Source: DASZGI01 sp035938995
GTDB lineage: Bacteria; Actinomycetota; Actinomycetes; Streptomycetales; Catenulisporaceae
Assembly (NCBI RefSeq): GCF_035938995.1
Contig: NZ_DASZGI010000139.1
Location: 11,654 to 75,653 of the forward strand
Direction: 5' to 3'
DNA: 64,000 bases
Of the stretch, positions 8,088 through 17,403 are shown in pieces (the stretch's first letter is position 1; each line of letters opens with the position of its first letter). Below the pieces are notes generated by a model. The model saw only the letters and a program-made list of their open reading frames with translations. It was not told where the DNA came from and did not search any database. The position numbers and the translations under genes were made by a program.

Positions 8088-9661
8088 TTCACTGCGGTGA
8101 AGGAGACGTCGTCGAACCAGACCGTCCCTGTGTTGCCTTCGGACTGGAGTCTCACCTGCGCGTAGGCGGCGCCGGACGGTGTGTCCGCGGTGACCGAGAG
8201 CGTGGTCCAGGTGACGATGCCGGGCTGGAGCGACGAGGAGTCGTTCTCGCCCAGGAATGTGCCATCGTCGGCGAACCATGAGATGGCGACGCGGTTTGAG
8301 CCGGTCGTGCGGATTCCCTTGGCCCATGCCGTCAGCCGAAACTTCTCCCCCGCGTGGGTGGGCTGCGTCACCGGTGTCGTATAGAAGGCGGGGACCGGGT
8401 TCGCCGCCGCCGAGGTGCGGCTCAACCTCGCCGAGCCGGGCGCGTAGTGTCCGACGGACGGATCCCAGGCGAACATGCCCGTCCCCGGCGGTGCCTCGGC
8501 CGCAGTGCTCTGCCAGCCGTCGGGCAGCCCCGCGTGGCCGACGGAGAATCCGTTGTTGAAGCCGAGGGGAACCGTCTGGCCGGAGAAGATCCGCCGCATC
8601 GACTGCGCCGCCGGTTTGGCCGCGCCGTCCGCACGGATCAGGCCGAAGTAGAGCTGGTCCGCGGCGATCCCGCCCGCAGCGTCGGTAGCCGCCGCGGCCG
8701 GGACCGCCGCCGGAACCAGGTCGGTGTACATCCACGGAGCGGCGAGGGGCAGGCCGGCCCGCATCGCCGCCCACTCGACCGCGCGCAGGTAGAGATCCTG
8801 CTGCGCGTCGCCCGCCGGTGAATCCGCGGCCTGCGACGATTCCCCGGTTTCACCGACGAAGAGCGCGGCCGGCGCCACTTCCGCGCGCGCTGCGGACAGT
8901 TGTGCGAATGCCGCTCCGGGCTCGCCATAATAATGCACATCGTAGAAATCCGGCTGCCGCGACCCCAATCCGGCCTTCAGTCCGGCGAGCGCCATCGCGG
9001 GTGAATCCCCGGAAACCGAGACCGTGACGGGAACGGAACCGAGCGCCGCGCGAATGACCGGAATTTCGTGCCGCGCCCACGACATAGCGTTGACATCATC
9101 GACGTTTATTTCGTTCTTCAGTTCGCAGAAAGCGATACGGAAATCACCGCGAAACCTTTGCAGGACGGCCTTCGCCCAGGCGTCGCTCCCCGGGAGGTCG
9201 GAGTAGTCCGACCACCAGTCGAAGAGGGTCAGTTGGACTCGCAGGCCGTGCGCGGCGGCGATCCCGACCACCGACGAGAGCCGGTCCAGCATCGCGGCGG
9301 CGGGCCGCGGGAAGCCGAACACGCCGGGTTGGACGATGATCCGGACCGCGTTCGCGCCGAGCGCGGCGATCCCGCACAGATCGCGGTCGATCCGGTCCGG
9401 CTGCCAGTTCGTCCACATGTTCGTCCACGCCGCGTCCGCCGGATAGTAACTCACCAGCCGAAGGCTCATCAACTGCTTGGCGATCGGAGGGCGTGGCGCA
9501 GCAGTGGGCACGGCGGTCGACGTCTGGCTGCCGGTGCATCCGGACGCCGGCGGAGCCGACTTTTCGCCCTGGGCGCCGCCGCGCACGAACACTGCCACGG
9601 CGAAGACCAGGGCGAGCACCAGCAAGGCGATCAGCGGACGTGGAGGGCGTCGTGGGCTCAC
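8084..9661 (-). CDS. Exported glycoside hydrolase (clan GH-A, GH5-like) with C-terminal carbohydrate-binding domain
   Basis: A 525-residue surface or secreted enzyme. Residues 9-27 are hydrophobic after an Arg/Pro-rich start (signal anchor or signal peptide), followed by a Ser/Thr/Pro-rich spacer. The catalytic (beta/alpha)8 domain covers about 65-370. E184 in ELKNEIN matches the acid/base of clan GH-A and E271 in LFVGETGES the nucleophile. Residues about 395-525 look like a CBM4/9-type beta-sandwich (tryptophan-rich, ending VWFDDVSF). A hydrolase inside an exopolysaccharide locus usually trims or releases the polymer; the substrate is not predictable. The ASGC at 39-42 is too far from the hydrophobic stretch to be a convincing lipobox. 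Confidence 0.8.
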   Translation of the reverse strand: MSPRRPPRPLIALLVLALVFAVAVFVRGGAQGEKSAPPASGCTGSQTSTAVPTAAPRPPIAKQLMSLRLVSYYPADAAWTNMWTNWQPDRIDRDLCGIAALGANAVRIIVQPGVFGFPRPAAAMLDRLSSVVGIAAAHGLRVQLTLFDWWSDYSDLPGSDAWAKAVLQRFRGDFRIAFCELKNEINVDDVNAMSWARHEIPVIRAALGSVPVTVSVSGDSPAMALAGLKAGLGSRQPDFYDVHYYGEPGAAFAQLSAARAEVAPAALFVGETGESSQAADSPAGDAQQDLYLRAVEWAAMRAGLPLAAPWMYTDLVPAAVPAAAATDAAGGIAADQLYFGLIRADGAAKPAAQSMRRIFSGQTVPLGFNNGFSVGHAGLPDGWQSTAAEAPPGTGMFAWDPSVGHYAPGSARLSRTSAAANPVPAFYTTPVTQPTHAGEKFRLTAWAKGIRTTGSNRVAISWFADDGTFLGENDSSSLQPGIVTWTTLSVTADTPSGAAYAQVRLQSEGNTGTVWFDDVSFTAVN

Positions 9662-10050
9662 CGGCGATTCCTCCCGGAAGGGTGGGGCGGCGGCAGACCT
9701 TACCGAATTCCCACCCGAATTGCCTAGAGGGTAATCCCCCGGCTCGACCGGTCAACGAGCCCTGATGGATGGTGCCGGTCCGAGTACGGATAAAGTTCAC
9801 ACGGATTCAACAGCACAAGCGGTGACAGCGTTCTCCATGGTCCGGTAGCGTCGCGTTCATCAGGTGATCCGGCGGGGGTGTAAAGGGGCACGGCCGGATT
9901 CTCCACCGTCACGCTGTCAATCATTCATCGAGCAGTCGTACGGGGCACTAACCCGCTTCGACGACGCCCGAGGACGCCGCGCACCCGCGTGGGGCTCAGC
10001 GGATTCGACGGGACGAGACCGCGTACCGACAAGACTCGACGGGTGGGGTC
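9662..10050. promoter_or_regulatory. Divergent intergenic region (389 bp)
   Basis: This separates the leftward hydrolase from the eight-gene rightward operon, so both promoters should lie here. A hairpin (GGCTCG at 9741-9746 with CGAGCC at 9756-9761) sits near the hydrolase side. An AT-richer stretch around 9785-9815 and a TAGCGT at about 9847 are possible promoter parts. No protein-coding frame with convincing composition was found, and no clear operator. Confidence 0.4.
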
Positions 10051-10938
10051 ATGAGCACCAGCACCAGAGACAACCGCGCACCGGTCCGGGCGCTGCCGCC
10101 GGGCTCGCCGCGTGTCAGTGTCGTGATACCGGCGAAGAACGAGGCCCGCAATCTGACCTGGGTCCTGGAGAATCTGCCCGACGGGCTGCACGAGGTGGTC
10201 CTCGTCGACGGCGCCTCGGTGGACGACACGGTGGGGACCGCGCTGCGGCACCGGCCGGACACCGTCGTGGTCAAGCAGACCCGGCGTGGCAAGGGCAATG
10301 CGCTCGCTTGCGGATTCGCCGCGTGCACCGGGGACGTGATCGTGATGCTGGACGCCGACGGGTCGGCGCATCCGGGTGAGATCGCGGACTTCGTGCAGGC
10401 GCTCGCCGGGGGTGCCGACTTCGCCAAGGGCAGCCGATACCTGGCTGGTGGCGGCTCTTCGGACCTGACCCGATTCCGCAGCTCCGGCAACGCCGTGCTC
10501 AACTTCCTCGCCAACCGGCTGTACCGGACCTCGTACACGGACCTGTGCTACGGCTACAACGCGTTCTGGAAGCGCTGCGTGAAGGTGTTCGAGCTTCCGC
10601 CGGTCGAGGGCACCGAGCCCGCCCTCGGCGACGGCTTCGAGATCGAGACGCTGATCACGCTGCGGGTCGCGGCGGCCCGGCTGCGCGTCACCGAAGTGCC
10701 CTCGTTCGAGCACGACCGGATCCACGGGGAGAGCAACCTCAACGCGGTCCGCGACGGATGGCGGGTGCTGCGCACGATCGTGCGCGAGCGGCGCGCCGCG
10801 TCAGGGCGTGCGGCGCGGCGGCGGATCGCGGCGGTGGTCGACCACGCCGTGGACCAGCTGGACCACGCGCACCTGCCGCACCAGCTCCCCCATCAGCACG
10901 CGCCGATCGATGCTCAGGCCACGGCGAGCGGACAGTGA
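10051..10938 (+). CDS. Family 2 glycosyltransferase, polyprenol-phosphate type
   Basis: A 295-residue GT-A enzyme of the DPM1-like branch. It has VSVVIPAKNEARN (22-34), VVLVDGASVDDT (49-60), the RGKGNALACG stretch and a metal-binding DADG (101-104). GSRYLAGG and the later CYGYNAFWK are typical of enzymes that load a sugar on a polyprenol phosphate or act on a lipid acceptor. A His-rich tail of about 25 residues (HLPHQLPHQH) has no known role. It opens the operon; its TGA overlaps the ATG of the acetyltransferase. Confidence 0.85.
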   Translation: MSTSTRDNRAPVRALPPGSPRVSVVIPAKNEARNLTWVLENLPDGLHEVVLVDGASVDDTVGTALRHRPDTVVVKQTRRGKGNALACGFAACTGDVIVMLDADGSAHPGEIADFVQALAGGADFAKGSRYLAGGGSSDLTRFRSSGNAVLNFLANRLYRTSYTDLCYGYNAFWKRCVKVFELPPVEGTEPALGDGFEIETLITLRVAAARLRVTEVPSFEHDRIHGESNLNAVRDGWRVLRTIVRERRAASGRAARRRIAAVVDHAVDQLDHAHLPHQLPHQHAPIDAQATASGQ

Positions 10939-12254
10939 TGCCCGCCCTGCAGAGTTCGGCTGTCGGCCTGGCGACGCAGCTGCCTGAGGCGCTGGCCGCG
11001 CAGCCCTCGGCACAGGTGGAACGCAGCCCGAGTGCGGTGCGCGGACGCGGCCACCGACCGCGCGACACCGCCCACCTTTCAGTCCAGCGGCTCTCCCGCC
11101 ACGCCGACGTCGCGGCGCTCGAATCGGAGTGGCGGGAACTGTACGAGCTGGCTGCCGGACGCAATCCGTACGCATCGCCGGACTGGGTGATCGCATGGCT
11201 CGAACACCTCGTCCACGAGAACGAACTCGCCGTGCTCACGGTGCGGCGCGACGGCCGGCTCATCGGCGTCGCCCCGTGTTACCTGCGCTCCGTCGCCCGC
11301 GTGCTGGGGGCATCCGCGGCGCGGACCGTCCAGCTCGCCGGGACGATCCGCTTCCCCGGCCTGACCGAGCTGCCTCAGGCGCTCGCGGCGCGCGGGGAGA
11401 CGCGCTCGGTGCTGCGCGCGGTGGTCGGCCACTGGATCGCCGCCCCCGAACGCTGGGACTGGCTCGAGCTTCCGCTGGACGCCGAACAAGGCTGGTTCGA
11501 ACCACAGTGGCTGGGCGAGGGCGAGGCTTTCACCGGGCTGGTCCAGCACAAGACGACGCGCGCCGCCGTGGTATTGCCGCTTGACGGCGCCGCCGCATCG
11601 GTGCGTACCGCTCTTAAGCGCAACGTCTGGGAAAGCGTTAAGCGCGCCCGCAACCGGCTCGACAAATCCGGCCGCGTGTGGCGCGTCGTCGTGCATCGCG
11701 CGCCGGACGAGGTGGCGGCCGCGCTGCCGGTGTTGCGCCGCCTCCACGGGGCGCGGGCGTCGATCGCGGGGCGCCGGGTCCATCCCGACGTGCTCGGCGA
11801 CCCGGCGCGGTATGCCTTCGTCGCCGACGCGGCGGGCCGGATGGCGGCGAACGACCGCGTCGAGCTGCTCACGCTCGACGTGGACGGGACCGCGATCGCC
11901 GCGCTGCTCGTGCTGCGGGCGCCTCGGGCCGCGTTCCTGGCGCTGAGCGGCGTGGATCCGCACTGGTGGCACGTCGGTCCGGTCACCCTTCTTCAGTACG
12001 CGGCGATCGAACGGGCTGCCGAGCGCGGCGACGCGGAGGTGAACCTGTCGGTCGGTCCGGACATCTCCAAGCTGCGCTGGAGCGACCGCGTCGTGCAGCA
12101 CCCCGAGTTCGTGGTCTGCGGCCCACGGCCCGGCTCGCGCCGGCGGCTCGCGGCTTACGCCGCGGCGGGCGCGGTCGCGGCGGTCCGCCGAGAGGCCGGC
12201 CGGCACCAGGTCAGACGCACCGGAACGGAAGCAGACGCCCATGACCGCGACTAG
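10938..12254 (+). CDS. CelD/BcsL-type GNAT acetyltransferase
   Basis: A 438-residue protein of the Acetyltransf_6 (CelD-like, BioF2-like) GNAT group. After about 50 variable residues it has LESEWRELYELAAGRNPYASPDWV, shown here only as a landmark near residue 60, and later the GNAT core with LLTLDVDGTAIAALLVLR and the acetyl-CoA region near GPVTLLQYAAIERA. Family members are often found with cellulose or exopolysaccharide genes and are thought to acylate the glycan or its lipid carrier. ATG at 10938 overlaps the upstream TGA, and the gene overlaps the next by 14 bp, so it is firmly inside the operon. The acyl donor and acceptor are inferred only from family and context. Confidence 0.8.
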   Translation: MPALQSSAVGLATQLPEALAAQPSAQVERSPSAVRGRGHRPRDTAHLSVQRLSRHADVAALESEWRELYELAAGRNPYASPDWVIAWLEHLVHENELAVLTVRRDGRLIGVAPCYLRSVARVLGASAARTVQLAGTIRFPGLTELPQALAARGETRSVLRAVVGHWIAAPERWDWLELPLDAEQGWFEPQWLGEGEAFTGLVQHKTTRAAVVLPLDGAAASVRTALKRNVWESVKRARNRLDKSGRVWRVVVHRAPDEVAAALPVLRRLHGARASIAGRRVHPDVLGDPARYAFVADAAGRMAANDRVELLTLDVDGTAIAALLVLRAPRAAFLALSGVDPHWWHVGPVTLLQYAAIERAAERGDAEVNLSVGPDISKLRWSDRVVQHPEFVVCGPRPGSRRRLAAYAAAGAVAAVRREAGRHQVRRTGTEADAHDRD

Positions 12255-13431
12255 CGAAGACGACCGGACGCCGGCGTCGGAGGCAGGCGTCGCGCGGGTC
12301 TGCGTCGTCGGCTCGGGATGGCGCTTCACCAGCGGGATCAGCTACTACACCTGCCATCTGGCGGGGGCGCTGGCCGAGCGGGCGACCGTGTCCGCGATCC
12401 TGATGCGCCGGATGATTCCCAAGATGCTGTATCCGGGCCGGGCGCGCGTCGGCAAACGCTTGGCAGCGCTCGAGTATGACGAGCGGGTCGCGGTCTTCGA
12501 CGGCGTCGACTGGTTCTGGATTCCCAGCATCATCGGCGCGGTGCGGCACATCAGGCGCACCCGGCCGACGTTGGTCGTGCTCCAGTGGTGGACCGGCACC
12601 GTCGTGCACAGCTACTTCGCGCTCGCCCTGGCCGCCCGGTCCGTCGGCGCCCGGGTGATCGTGGAGTTCCACGAGGTCCAGGACACCGGCGAGGCGCGCG
12701 TCCCGCTGGTCTCCTCCTACACCCGCCGGGCGCTGCGCGGGGTGCTGCGCCGCGCCGAGGCATTCCTGGTCCACTCCGAGCACGACCGCGAGCACCTCGG
12801 CCGGGCATACAACCTGTCCGGCCGGCCCGTCGAGGTCGTGCCGCACGGGCCGTTCTCGCACCACCGCGCCGAGCGCACACCGGGCGAGGAGGGCGTGTGC
12901 CGGCTGCTGTTCTTCGGGACCATCCGCCCGTATAAGGGCCTTGAGTATCTTGTCGAGGCCTTCAACGCGCTGTCCGCCGAGGAGGCGTCCGGATACCGGC
13001 TCGCGGTCGTCGGCGAGACCTGGGAGGGCTGGACGCGGCCGCTCGACCTGATCGAGGCGTCGCCGCACCGGAATCGCATCACCGTGGTCAACCGCTATGT
13101 CTCGGACGAGGACGTGACCGAACACTTCGCGCGGGCCGACGTCGTGGTGCTCCCTTACCTGCGCTCGTCCGCGAGCGGGCCGCTGCACATCGCGATGAGC
13201 AACGGCCTGCCGGTCGTGGTCACCGCGGTGGGCGGCCTGGTCGAGGCGGTCGCGGACTACGACGGGGCGATCCTGGTCGAGCCGGGCGATCCGCCGGGCC
13301 TGACCGAGGCGCTGCGCAAGGCTCGGGCGCGCGCCGGCGACGTATACGTCGAGCGGCACACCTGGCAGCGCAACGTCGACGCCATCCTCGCCTTCGCCCC
13401 CACCCCTGCCCCGACCGAGGCGCGGCCGTGA
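12241..13431 (+). CDS. Family 4 glycosyltransferase
   Basis: A GT-B enzyme of 396 residues. The N-terminal part has VCVVGSGWRFTSGISYYT, which binds the acceptor side in related enzymes. The C-terminal part has LLFFGTIRPYKGLEYLVEAF, then VVVLPYLRSSASGPLHIAMSNG and GLPVVVTAVGGLVEAV, the canonical donor-phosphate loop. The gene overlaps the upstream acetyltransferase by 14 bp and the downstream GT4 by 4 bp (GTGA). It probably adds one residue in the repeat unit built by this operon. The sugar is unknown. Confidence 0.88.
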   Translation: MTATSEDDRTPASEAGVARVCVVGSGWRFTSGISYYTCHLAGALAERATVSAILMRRMIPKMLYPGRARVGKRLAALEYDERVAVFDGVDWFWIPSIIGAVRHIRRTRPTLVVLQWWTGTVVHSYFALALAARSVGARVIVEFHEVQDTGEARVPLVSSYTRRALRGVLRRAEAFLVHSEHDREHLGRAYNLSGRPVEVVPHGPFSHHRAERTPGEEGVCRLLFFGTIRPYKGLEYLVEAFNALSAEEASGYRLAVVGETWEGWTRPLDLIEASPHRNRITVVNRYVSDEDVTEHFARADVVVLPYLRSSASGPLHIAMSNGLPVVVTAVGGLVEAVADYDGAILVEPGDPPGLTEALRKARARAGDVYVERHTWQRNVDAILAFAPTPAPTEARP

Positions 13432-14546
13432 GAATCGCTCTGGTCAGTCCCGGCTATCCACCCGCGCGCGGCGGCATCGAGATGGTCGTCGCGCACCAGG
13501 CGCGCGCGCTGAGCCGGCTGGGTCACGCCGTCGAGGTGTTCGCGCAGGAGCGGCGCTCCGAGGCGGTGGGAACCGCCGCCGACGGTGACATCATGGTGCA
13601 CCGCTACGCCGTGTCCGGGCCGCACAACTACCCGGTCGCGCCGCGGCTCTGGCGGGCGCTCGCCGCCGAGACGTCCGAGTTCGACGTCGTACACGCACAC
13701 AGCTATCACACGCTCACGGGGCTGGCGGCGGCGCTGCGCTCACGCGCACCGCTGGTGTTCTCCCCGCACTACCACGGCACCGGCCACTCGCCGTTGCGCG
13801 CCGCGTTGCACCGCGTGTACAAGCCGGTCGGCCGCATCGCCATCGCACGCGCGGCGGCGGTTGTCTGCGTGTCCCGGGTCGAGGCCCGGCTCGTCGCCGA
13901 GCACTTCCCGGCGACGGCGGCGAAGACGTCGATCGTGCCGAACACGGTCGACGCGGCGACGATCCGCGCCGCCGCGCCGTTCGAGGACGAGCCGCCCACA
14001 GTGCTCTGCGTCGGCCGGATGGAGCGCTACAAGCGGGTCGAGCGGGTCCTGCGGGCCTTCGCTCAGCTGGCCCACATGTCAGGGCCCGAGGACCGCAAAC
14101 AGCTCGTCGTGGTCGGCGACGGCCCTGACCGGCCCCGCCTCGAGGCGCTGGCGCGCGACCTGGTACCGGGCGGGCGGGCCCGCTTCCTGAACCGCGTCGA
14201 GGACACCGAACTGCACCGATGGCTGCGCACCTGCCGGGCGCTGTGCAGCATGTCCGAGCACGAAGCATTCGGGCTGGCCCCGGCGGAGGCGCTGGCGGCC
14301 GGGGCGCGCGCGGTGCTGTCCGACATCCCCGCCCACGCCGAGCTCGCCGCGACATCGGTGGGGGCGGTCAGCCTCGTCGGCGCGGACGAGAACGCCGCGG
14401 CGCTGGCCGCCCGCCTGCTCGCCGCGCTCGCACAGCCGCCGTCGGCGTCCAGCCTGCTCGGCCTGCCCGACTGGGACGAGGTCGCGGCGCGCCTGACCGA
14501 GATCTACAGCCAAATCGCACCACTGCGCACAGGAGCCCTTGCATGA
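13428..14546 (+). CDS. Family 4 glycosyltransferase
   Basis: A 372-residue GT-B enzyme. MRIALVSPGYPPARGGIE is the classic glycine-rich GT4 N-terminus. SIVPNTVDAATI, VLCVGRMERYKRVERVLRAF and SEHEAFGLAPAEALAAG carry the hinge, the donor-domain start and the EX7E-like catalytic motif. The GTG start overlaps the upstream TGA and its own TGA overlaps the next ATG, so it is co-translated with its neighbours. It should act in the cytoplasm on the lipid-linked intermediate. Donor unknown. Confidence 0.9.
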   Translation: MRIALVSPGYPPARGGIEMVVAHQARALSRLGHAVEVFAQERRSEAVGTAADGDIMVHRYAVSGPHNYPVAPRLWRALAAETSEFDVVHAHSYHTLTGLAAALRSRAPLVFSPHYHGTGHSPLRAALHRVYKPVGRIAIARAAAVVCVSRVEARLVAEHFPATAAKTSIVPNTVDAATIRAAAPFEDEPPTVLCVGRMERYKRVERVLRAFAQLAHMSGPEDRKQLVVVGDGPDRPRLEALARDLVPGGRARFLNRVEDTELHRWLRTCRALCSMSEHEAFGLAPAEALAAGARAVLSDIPAHAELAATSVGAVSLVGADENAAALAARLLAALAQPPSASSLLGLPDWDEVAARLTEIYSQIAPLRTGALA

Positions 14547-16594
14547 CGACTACCGGAGTCCTGGACCAGCCGGCCACCGCGCCGACTCCGCAGGACCCGC
14601 CGCGCCGACGGACCACCGCGCGCCGCGCGGCCCTGGCGCTGGCCCCTCTGCCGACGGCGGCTGCCGGCGCGGCGCTGGTGACCTGGAGCTACTCGCTGGC
14701 CGCGACGCGCGGCGCGGACGAGACGCACTACCTGGTCTTCTGGCTCGGCATGCTCACCGTGGCCGTGCCCGCCGCGACTGCTGCGGGCGCCCGGCGGACC
14801 AGCCCGCGCACCCGGCTGATCTGGATCCTGACGTACGCCGTCTTCAGCTTCCTGCCCAAGCTGCTGCGCAACCCGTCACAGCCGCTTTTCCACGACGAGA
14901 TCGCGCACTGGCGCCAGTCGGCGAACCTGGCCGCCAGCGGCCAGCTGTTCCAGCCCGACCCGCTGATCGGAATCATCGGCAAGTTCCCCGGACTGCACAT
15001 CGTCGTCGCGACGATCAGCGATGTCAGCGGCCTGTCGGTGTGGCGCAGCGCGGTGGTGCTGCTGCTGATCGCGCACGTCACAGCTCTGCTCGGCGCGGTG
15101 GCGCTGGGCGAGGCGGTGCTCGGCTCGCTGCGCGCGGGCACCGTCGTCGCGCTGATCTACAGCTTCAACTCCAGCTTCATGTACTTCGACACCCAGCTCG
15201 GCTACGAGTCGCTGGCCATCGTGCTGTTCATCTGGTGCCTTTTCTGTGTCGCCAAGCTCCAGAATGCACGCACCCGGCGCGGGCGGCTGGCATGGACGGC
15301 CGCGGCCGCGGCACTCGGCTGCGGCGTCGTCCCGATCCACCATCTGACCTCGCTCATCCTGGTCCTCGCACTGGCCGTGGTGAGCATCGCAACAGCGGTG
15401 CGACGGCGCTGGCAGGACGCCCCCGCCGGGGTGCTGGCACCGACGCTGGCGGTGACCGGGCTGGTCGCGGTGAGCGCGGGACTGTGGATCGCGCTGGTCG
15501 CGCCGGACACCGTCAGCTATCTGTCGCCCTACTTCGGCAGCGGCCTGAGTCAGCTCACCCACCTGTTCTCCGGCTCGGGCGGCGGGCGCACCCTTTTCAG
15601 CGCCAGCACCGAGCCGTCCTACGAGCGCCTGGCCGCGTTCGCCTCACCGCTGATCGTCGGAGTCCTCGCGCTGGCCGGGCTCCTGGTGCTGCGGCGTCGC
15701 GCGCGTGCCGGGCGAGCCAGGCACACGGGTCCGTCAAGCGGCGACGCCTGGTCGCAGCACATGGCGGACTGGCCGCCGACCCGGATCGGCCTCGGCCTCT
15801 TCGGCCTGCTGTACTTCCCGTCGGTGCCGTTCATCCTGGTCTCCTCCGGGGCCGAGGGCGCGCGCCGCAGCTGGGCTTTCACCTACCTCGGCCTGGCGAT
15901 CCTGATCACGCCGGTCGTGCTGGGCCTGATCGACTCCACCGGACTGCTCGAGAAGGCCACCTGGCTGAACCGGACCCGCTGGCTCGATCCGGCACGATGG
16001 CGGGCCCGCGCCGGACGGCGGGTCACCGCGGTCGCGGCTCTCGCGGCAAGCTGCGTGCTGCTGATCGGCAACGTGGCCGCAGGGCTGAACGAGGACTACC
16101 GCTTCCCCGGTCCGTACGTGTTCGGGTCCGACACCCGCTCGATCACCCCTGAGCTGGTCGGCACGGCCGACTGGTTCGGCCAGCACATCGGCACGAACCA
16201 GCTCATCGTGACCGACCGCTACACCGGCCTGGCGTTCGTGCGCGAGGCCGACGCCTGGACGGCCGCGCCGTCGGCCGGGTTCCCGACCTACGACCTCTAC
16301 TTCCACGACGGCCGGCCACCGGGCAGCCTCGTGCAGGAGCTGTCGTCCTCGCACTACGCCTATCTGGTGATCGACCGCAGGATGGCGACCGAGCTGCCCG
16401 CGATCGGCGTGTTCTTCGAGCCGGACGAGCCGTTCGCGTACACGAGCCGCGACCCGATCACGGTCGGGGCGCTGGCTCAGTACGAGAACTATCCGTGGAC
16501 CACGCTGCTTTATCAGAGCGACGACTACGCGATCTACCGCTTCGACTTCGGCGCGATCGGCGCGCACGCCACCGGAACGGGGACCGGCCGATGA
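14543..16594 (+). CDS. Polytopic membrane protein, probable GT-C-type glycosyltransferase
   Basis: A 683-residue protein with about eleven hydrophobic segments in the first 520 residues and a soluble C-terminal domain of about 150 residues. After TM1 comes ADETHY, and the loop before TM4 has LFHDEIAHWRQSAN. Acidic DE pairs in an early extracytoplasmic loop are typical of GT-C enzymes using polyprenol-phosphate sugars (GT39/GT83 type). The operon opens with a DPM1-like GT2 that could make such a donor. ATG at 14543 overlaps the upstream TGA and its TGA overlaps the next ATG. The assignment rests on topology and the DE motifs, so another membrane function is possible. Confidence 0.6.
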   Translation: MTTTGVLDQPATAPTPQDPPRRRTTARRAALALAPLPTAAAGAALVTWSYSLAATRGADETHYLVFWLGMLTVAVPAATAAGARRTSPRTRLIWILTYAVFSFLPKLLRNPSQPLFHDEIAHWRQSANLAASGQLFQPDPLIGIIGKFPGLHIVVATISDVSGLSVWRSAVVLLLIAHVTALLGAVALGEAVLGSLRAGTVVALIYSFNSSFMYFDTQLGYESLAIVLFIWCLFCVAKLQNARTRRGRLAWTAAAAALGCGVVPIHHLTSLILVLALAVVSIATAVRRRWQDAPAGVLAPTLAVTGLVAVSAGLWIALVAPDTVSYLSPYFGSGLSQLTHLFSGSGGGRTLFSASTEPSYERLAAFASPLIVGVLALAGLLVLRRRARAGRARHTGPSSGDAWSQHMADWPPTRIGLGLFGLLYFPSVPFILVSSGAEGARRSWAFTYLGLAILITPVVLGLIDSTGLLEKATWLNRTRWLDPARWRARAGRRVTAVAALAASCVLLIGNVAAGLNEDYRFPGPYVFGSDTRSITPELVGTADWFGQHIGTNQLIVTDRYTGLAFVREADAWTAAPSAGFPTYDLYFHDGRPPGSLVQELSSSHYAYLVIDRRMATELPAIGVFFEPDEPFAYTSRDPITVGALAQYENYPWTTLLYQSDDYAIYRFDFGAIGAHATGTGTGR

Positions 16595-17403
16595 GAGACC
16601 TGATCCGCAGTCCGCGCCTGCGCGCCCTCGCCCTGCCCGCCGCACTGGTCGCCGTCGGGTTCGTCGGCCGGTATGCGGTTCCCTGGCCGGTCCTGCGTGC
16701 CGTCCTGGTCGCGCCCGCGGTGCTCTGGGTTCCGGGGCACTGCGTGGTGGGCGCCCTCGGGCTGCGCGCGGCCGCTGGGCGGTGGTCCGCGCCGCTCGCC
16801 GTGCTGCTCAGCATCATCGTGACGATCGCCGCCGCGCTCGTGTCCTACGCAGGGTTCGGATACGTTCCGCTCGGAACGATGCCGCTGTGGGTGAGCCTGG
16901 GCTCGCTGCTCCTCGCGGCACCCCGAGCACCGGCCCCGGCAGCCACGCCGCGCGAGACCGTGCGCGCGCTCGGTTTCGGCACGGCCTTCGGCGCCGGCGC
17001 GCTGGCGGTGGCGGCCCTCGTCGCAGGGCTCGTGCACGTCTTGCCGAGCCAGCAGCAGCCCGGATACCTCGCCTTCTCCTTCGGCGGAGACTTCGCCGAC
17101 GTTCCGGGGGTGGTACGCGCGCAGGCGGGCGGCATGCTGGATATCCCGGTCTCGGTCACCGGCTCGGGACAGGACCTCAGTGGGCTGACGGTGAGCGTCG
17201 CCCGCGACGGCAAGCCGATCGCGAACACTGATCCCGTCCCGGTGCTCATCGACGCGTCAGGACAGGGATACGCGCACGTCCAACTCCCGATCGCGACCGC
17301 CTGCATCAGCCGGTACAGCTTCACGCTGCAGCACGACGCGACCTCGCTGCGCCTGCTCGACCTCTACGTGACAAGCAGCAGTTCGGCCGGCTGCCATGTC
17401 TAG
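16591..17403 (+). CDS. Membrane protein of unknown function
   Basis: A 270-residue protein not assignable to a family by eye. Four hydrophobic segments lie in residues about 10-160 (including VLLSIIVTIAAALVSYAGFG and GALAVAALVAGLVHVL). An extracytoplasmic C-terminal domain of about 110 residues follows; it looks beta-rich, with LTVSVARDGKPIAN, and ends in a Ser-rich SSSSAGCHV. It is embedded in the operon with an ATGA overlap upstream and an 8-bp overlap with the flippase, so it very likely belongs to the same export or assembly pathway. No catalytic motif was seen. Confidence 0.6.
   Translation: MRDLIRSPRLRALALPAALVAVGFVGRYAVPWPVLRAVLVAPAVLWVPGHCVVGALGLRAAAGRWSAPLAVLLSIIVTIAAALVSYAGFGYVPLGTMPLWVSLGSLLLAAPRAPAPAATPRETVRALGFGTAFGAGALAVAALVAGLVHVLPSQQQPGYLAFSFGGDFADVPGVVRAQAGGMLDIPVSVTGSGQDLSGLTVSVARDGKPIANTDPVPVLIDASGQGYAHVQLPIATACISRYSFTLQHDATSLRLLDLYVTSSSSAGCHV

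Noticed and set aside
9542..9553. Lipobox-like ASGC in the glycoside hydrolase
   Set aside because: It lies about 13 residues after the hydrophobic segment, too far for signal peptidase II, and has Pro before it.
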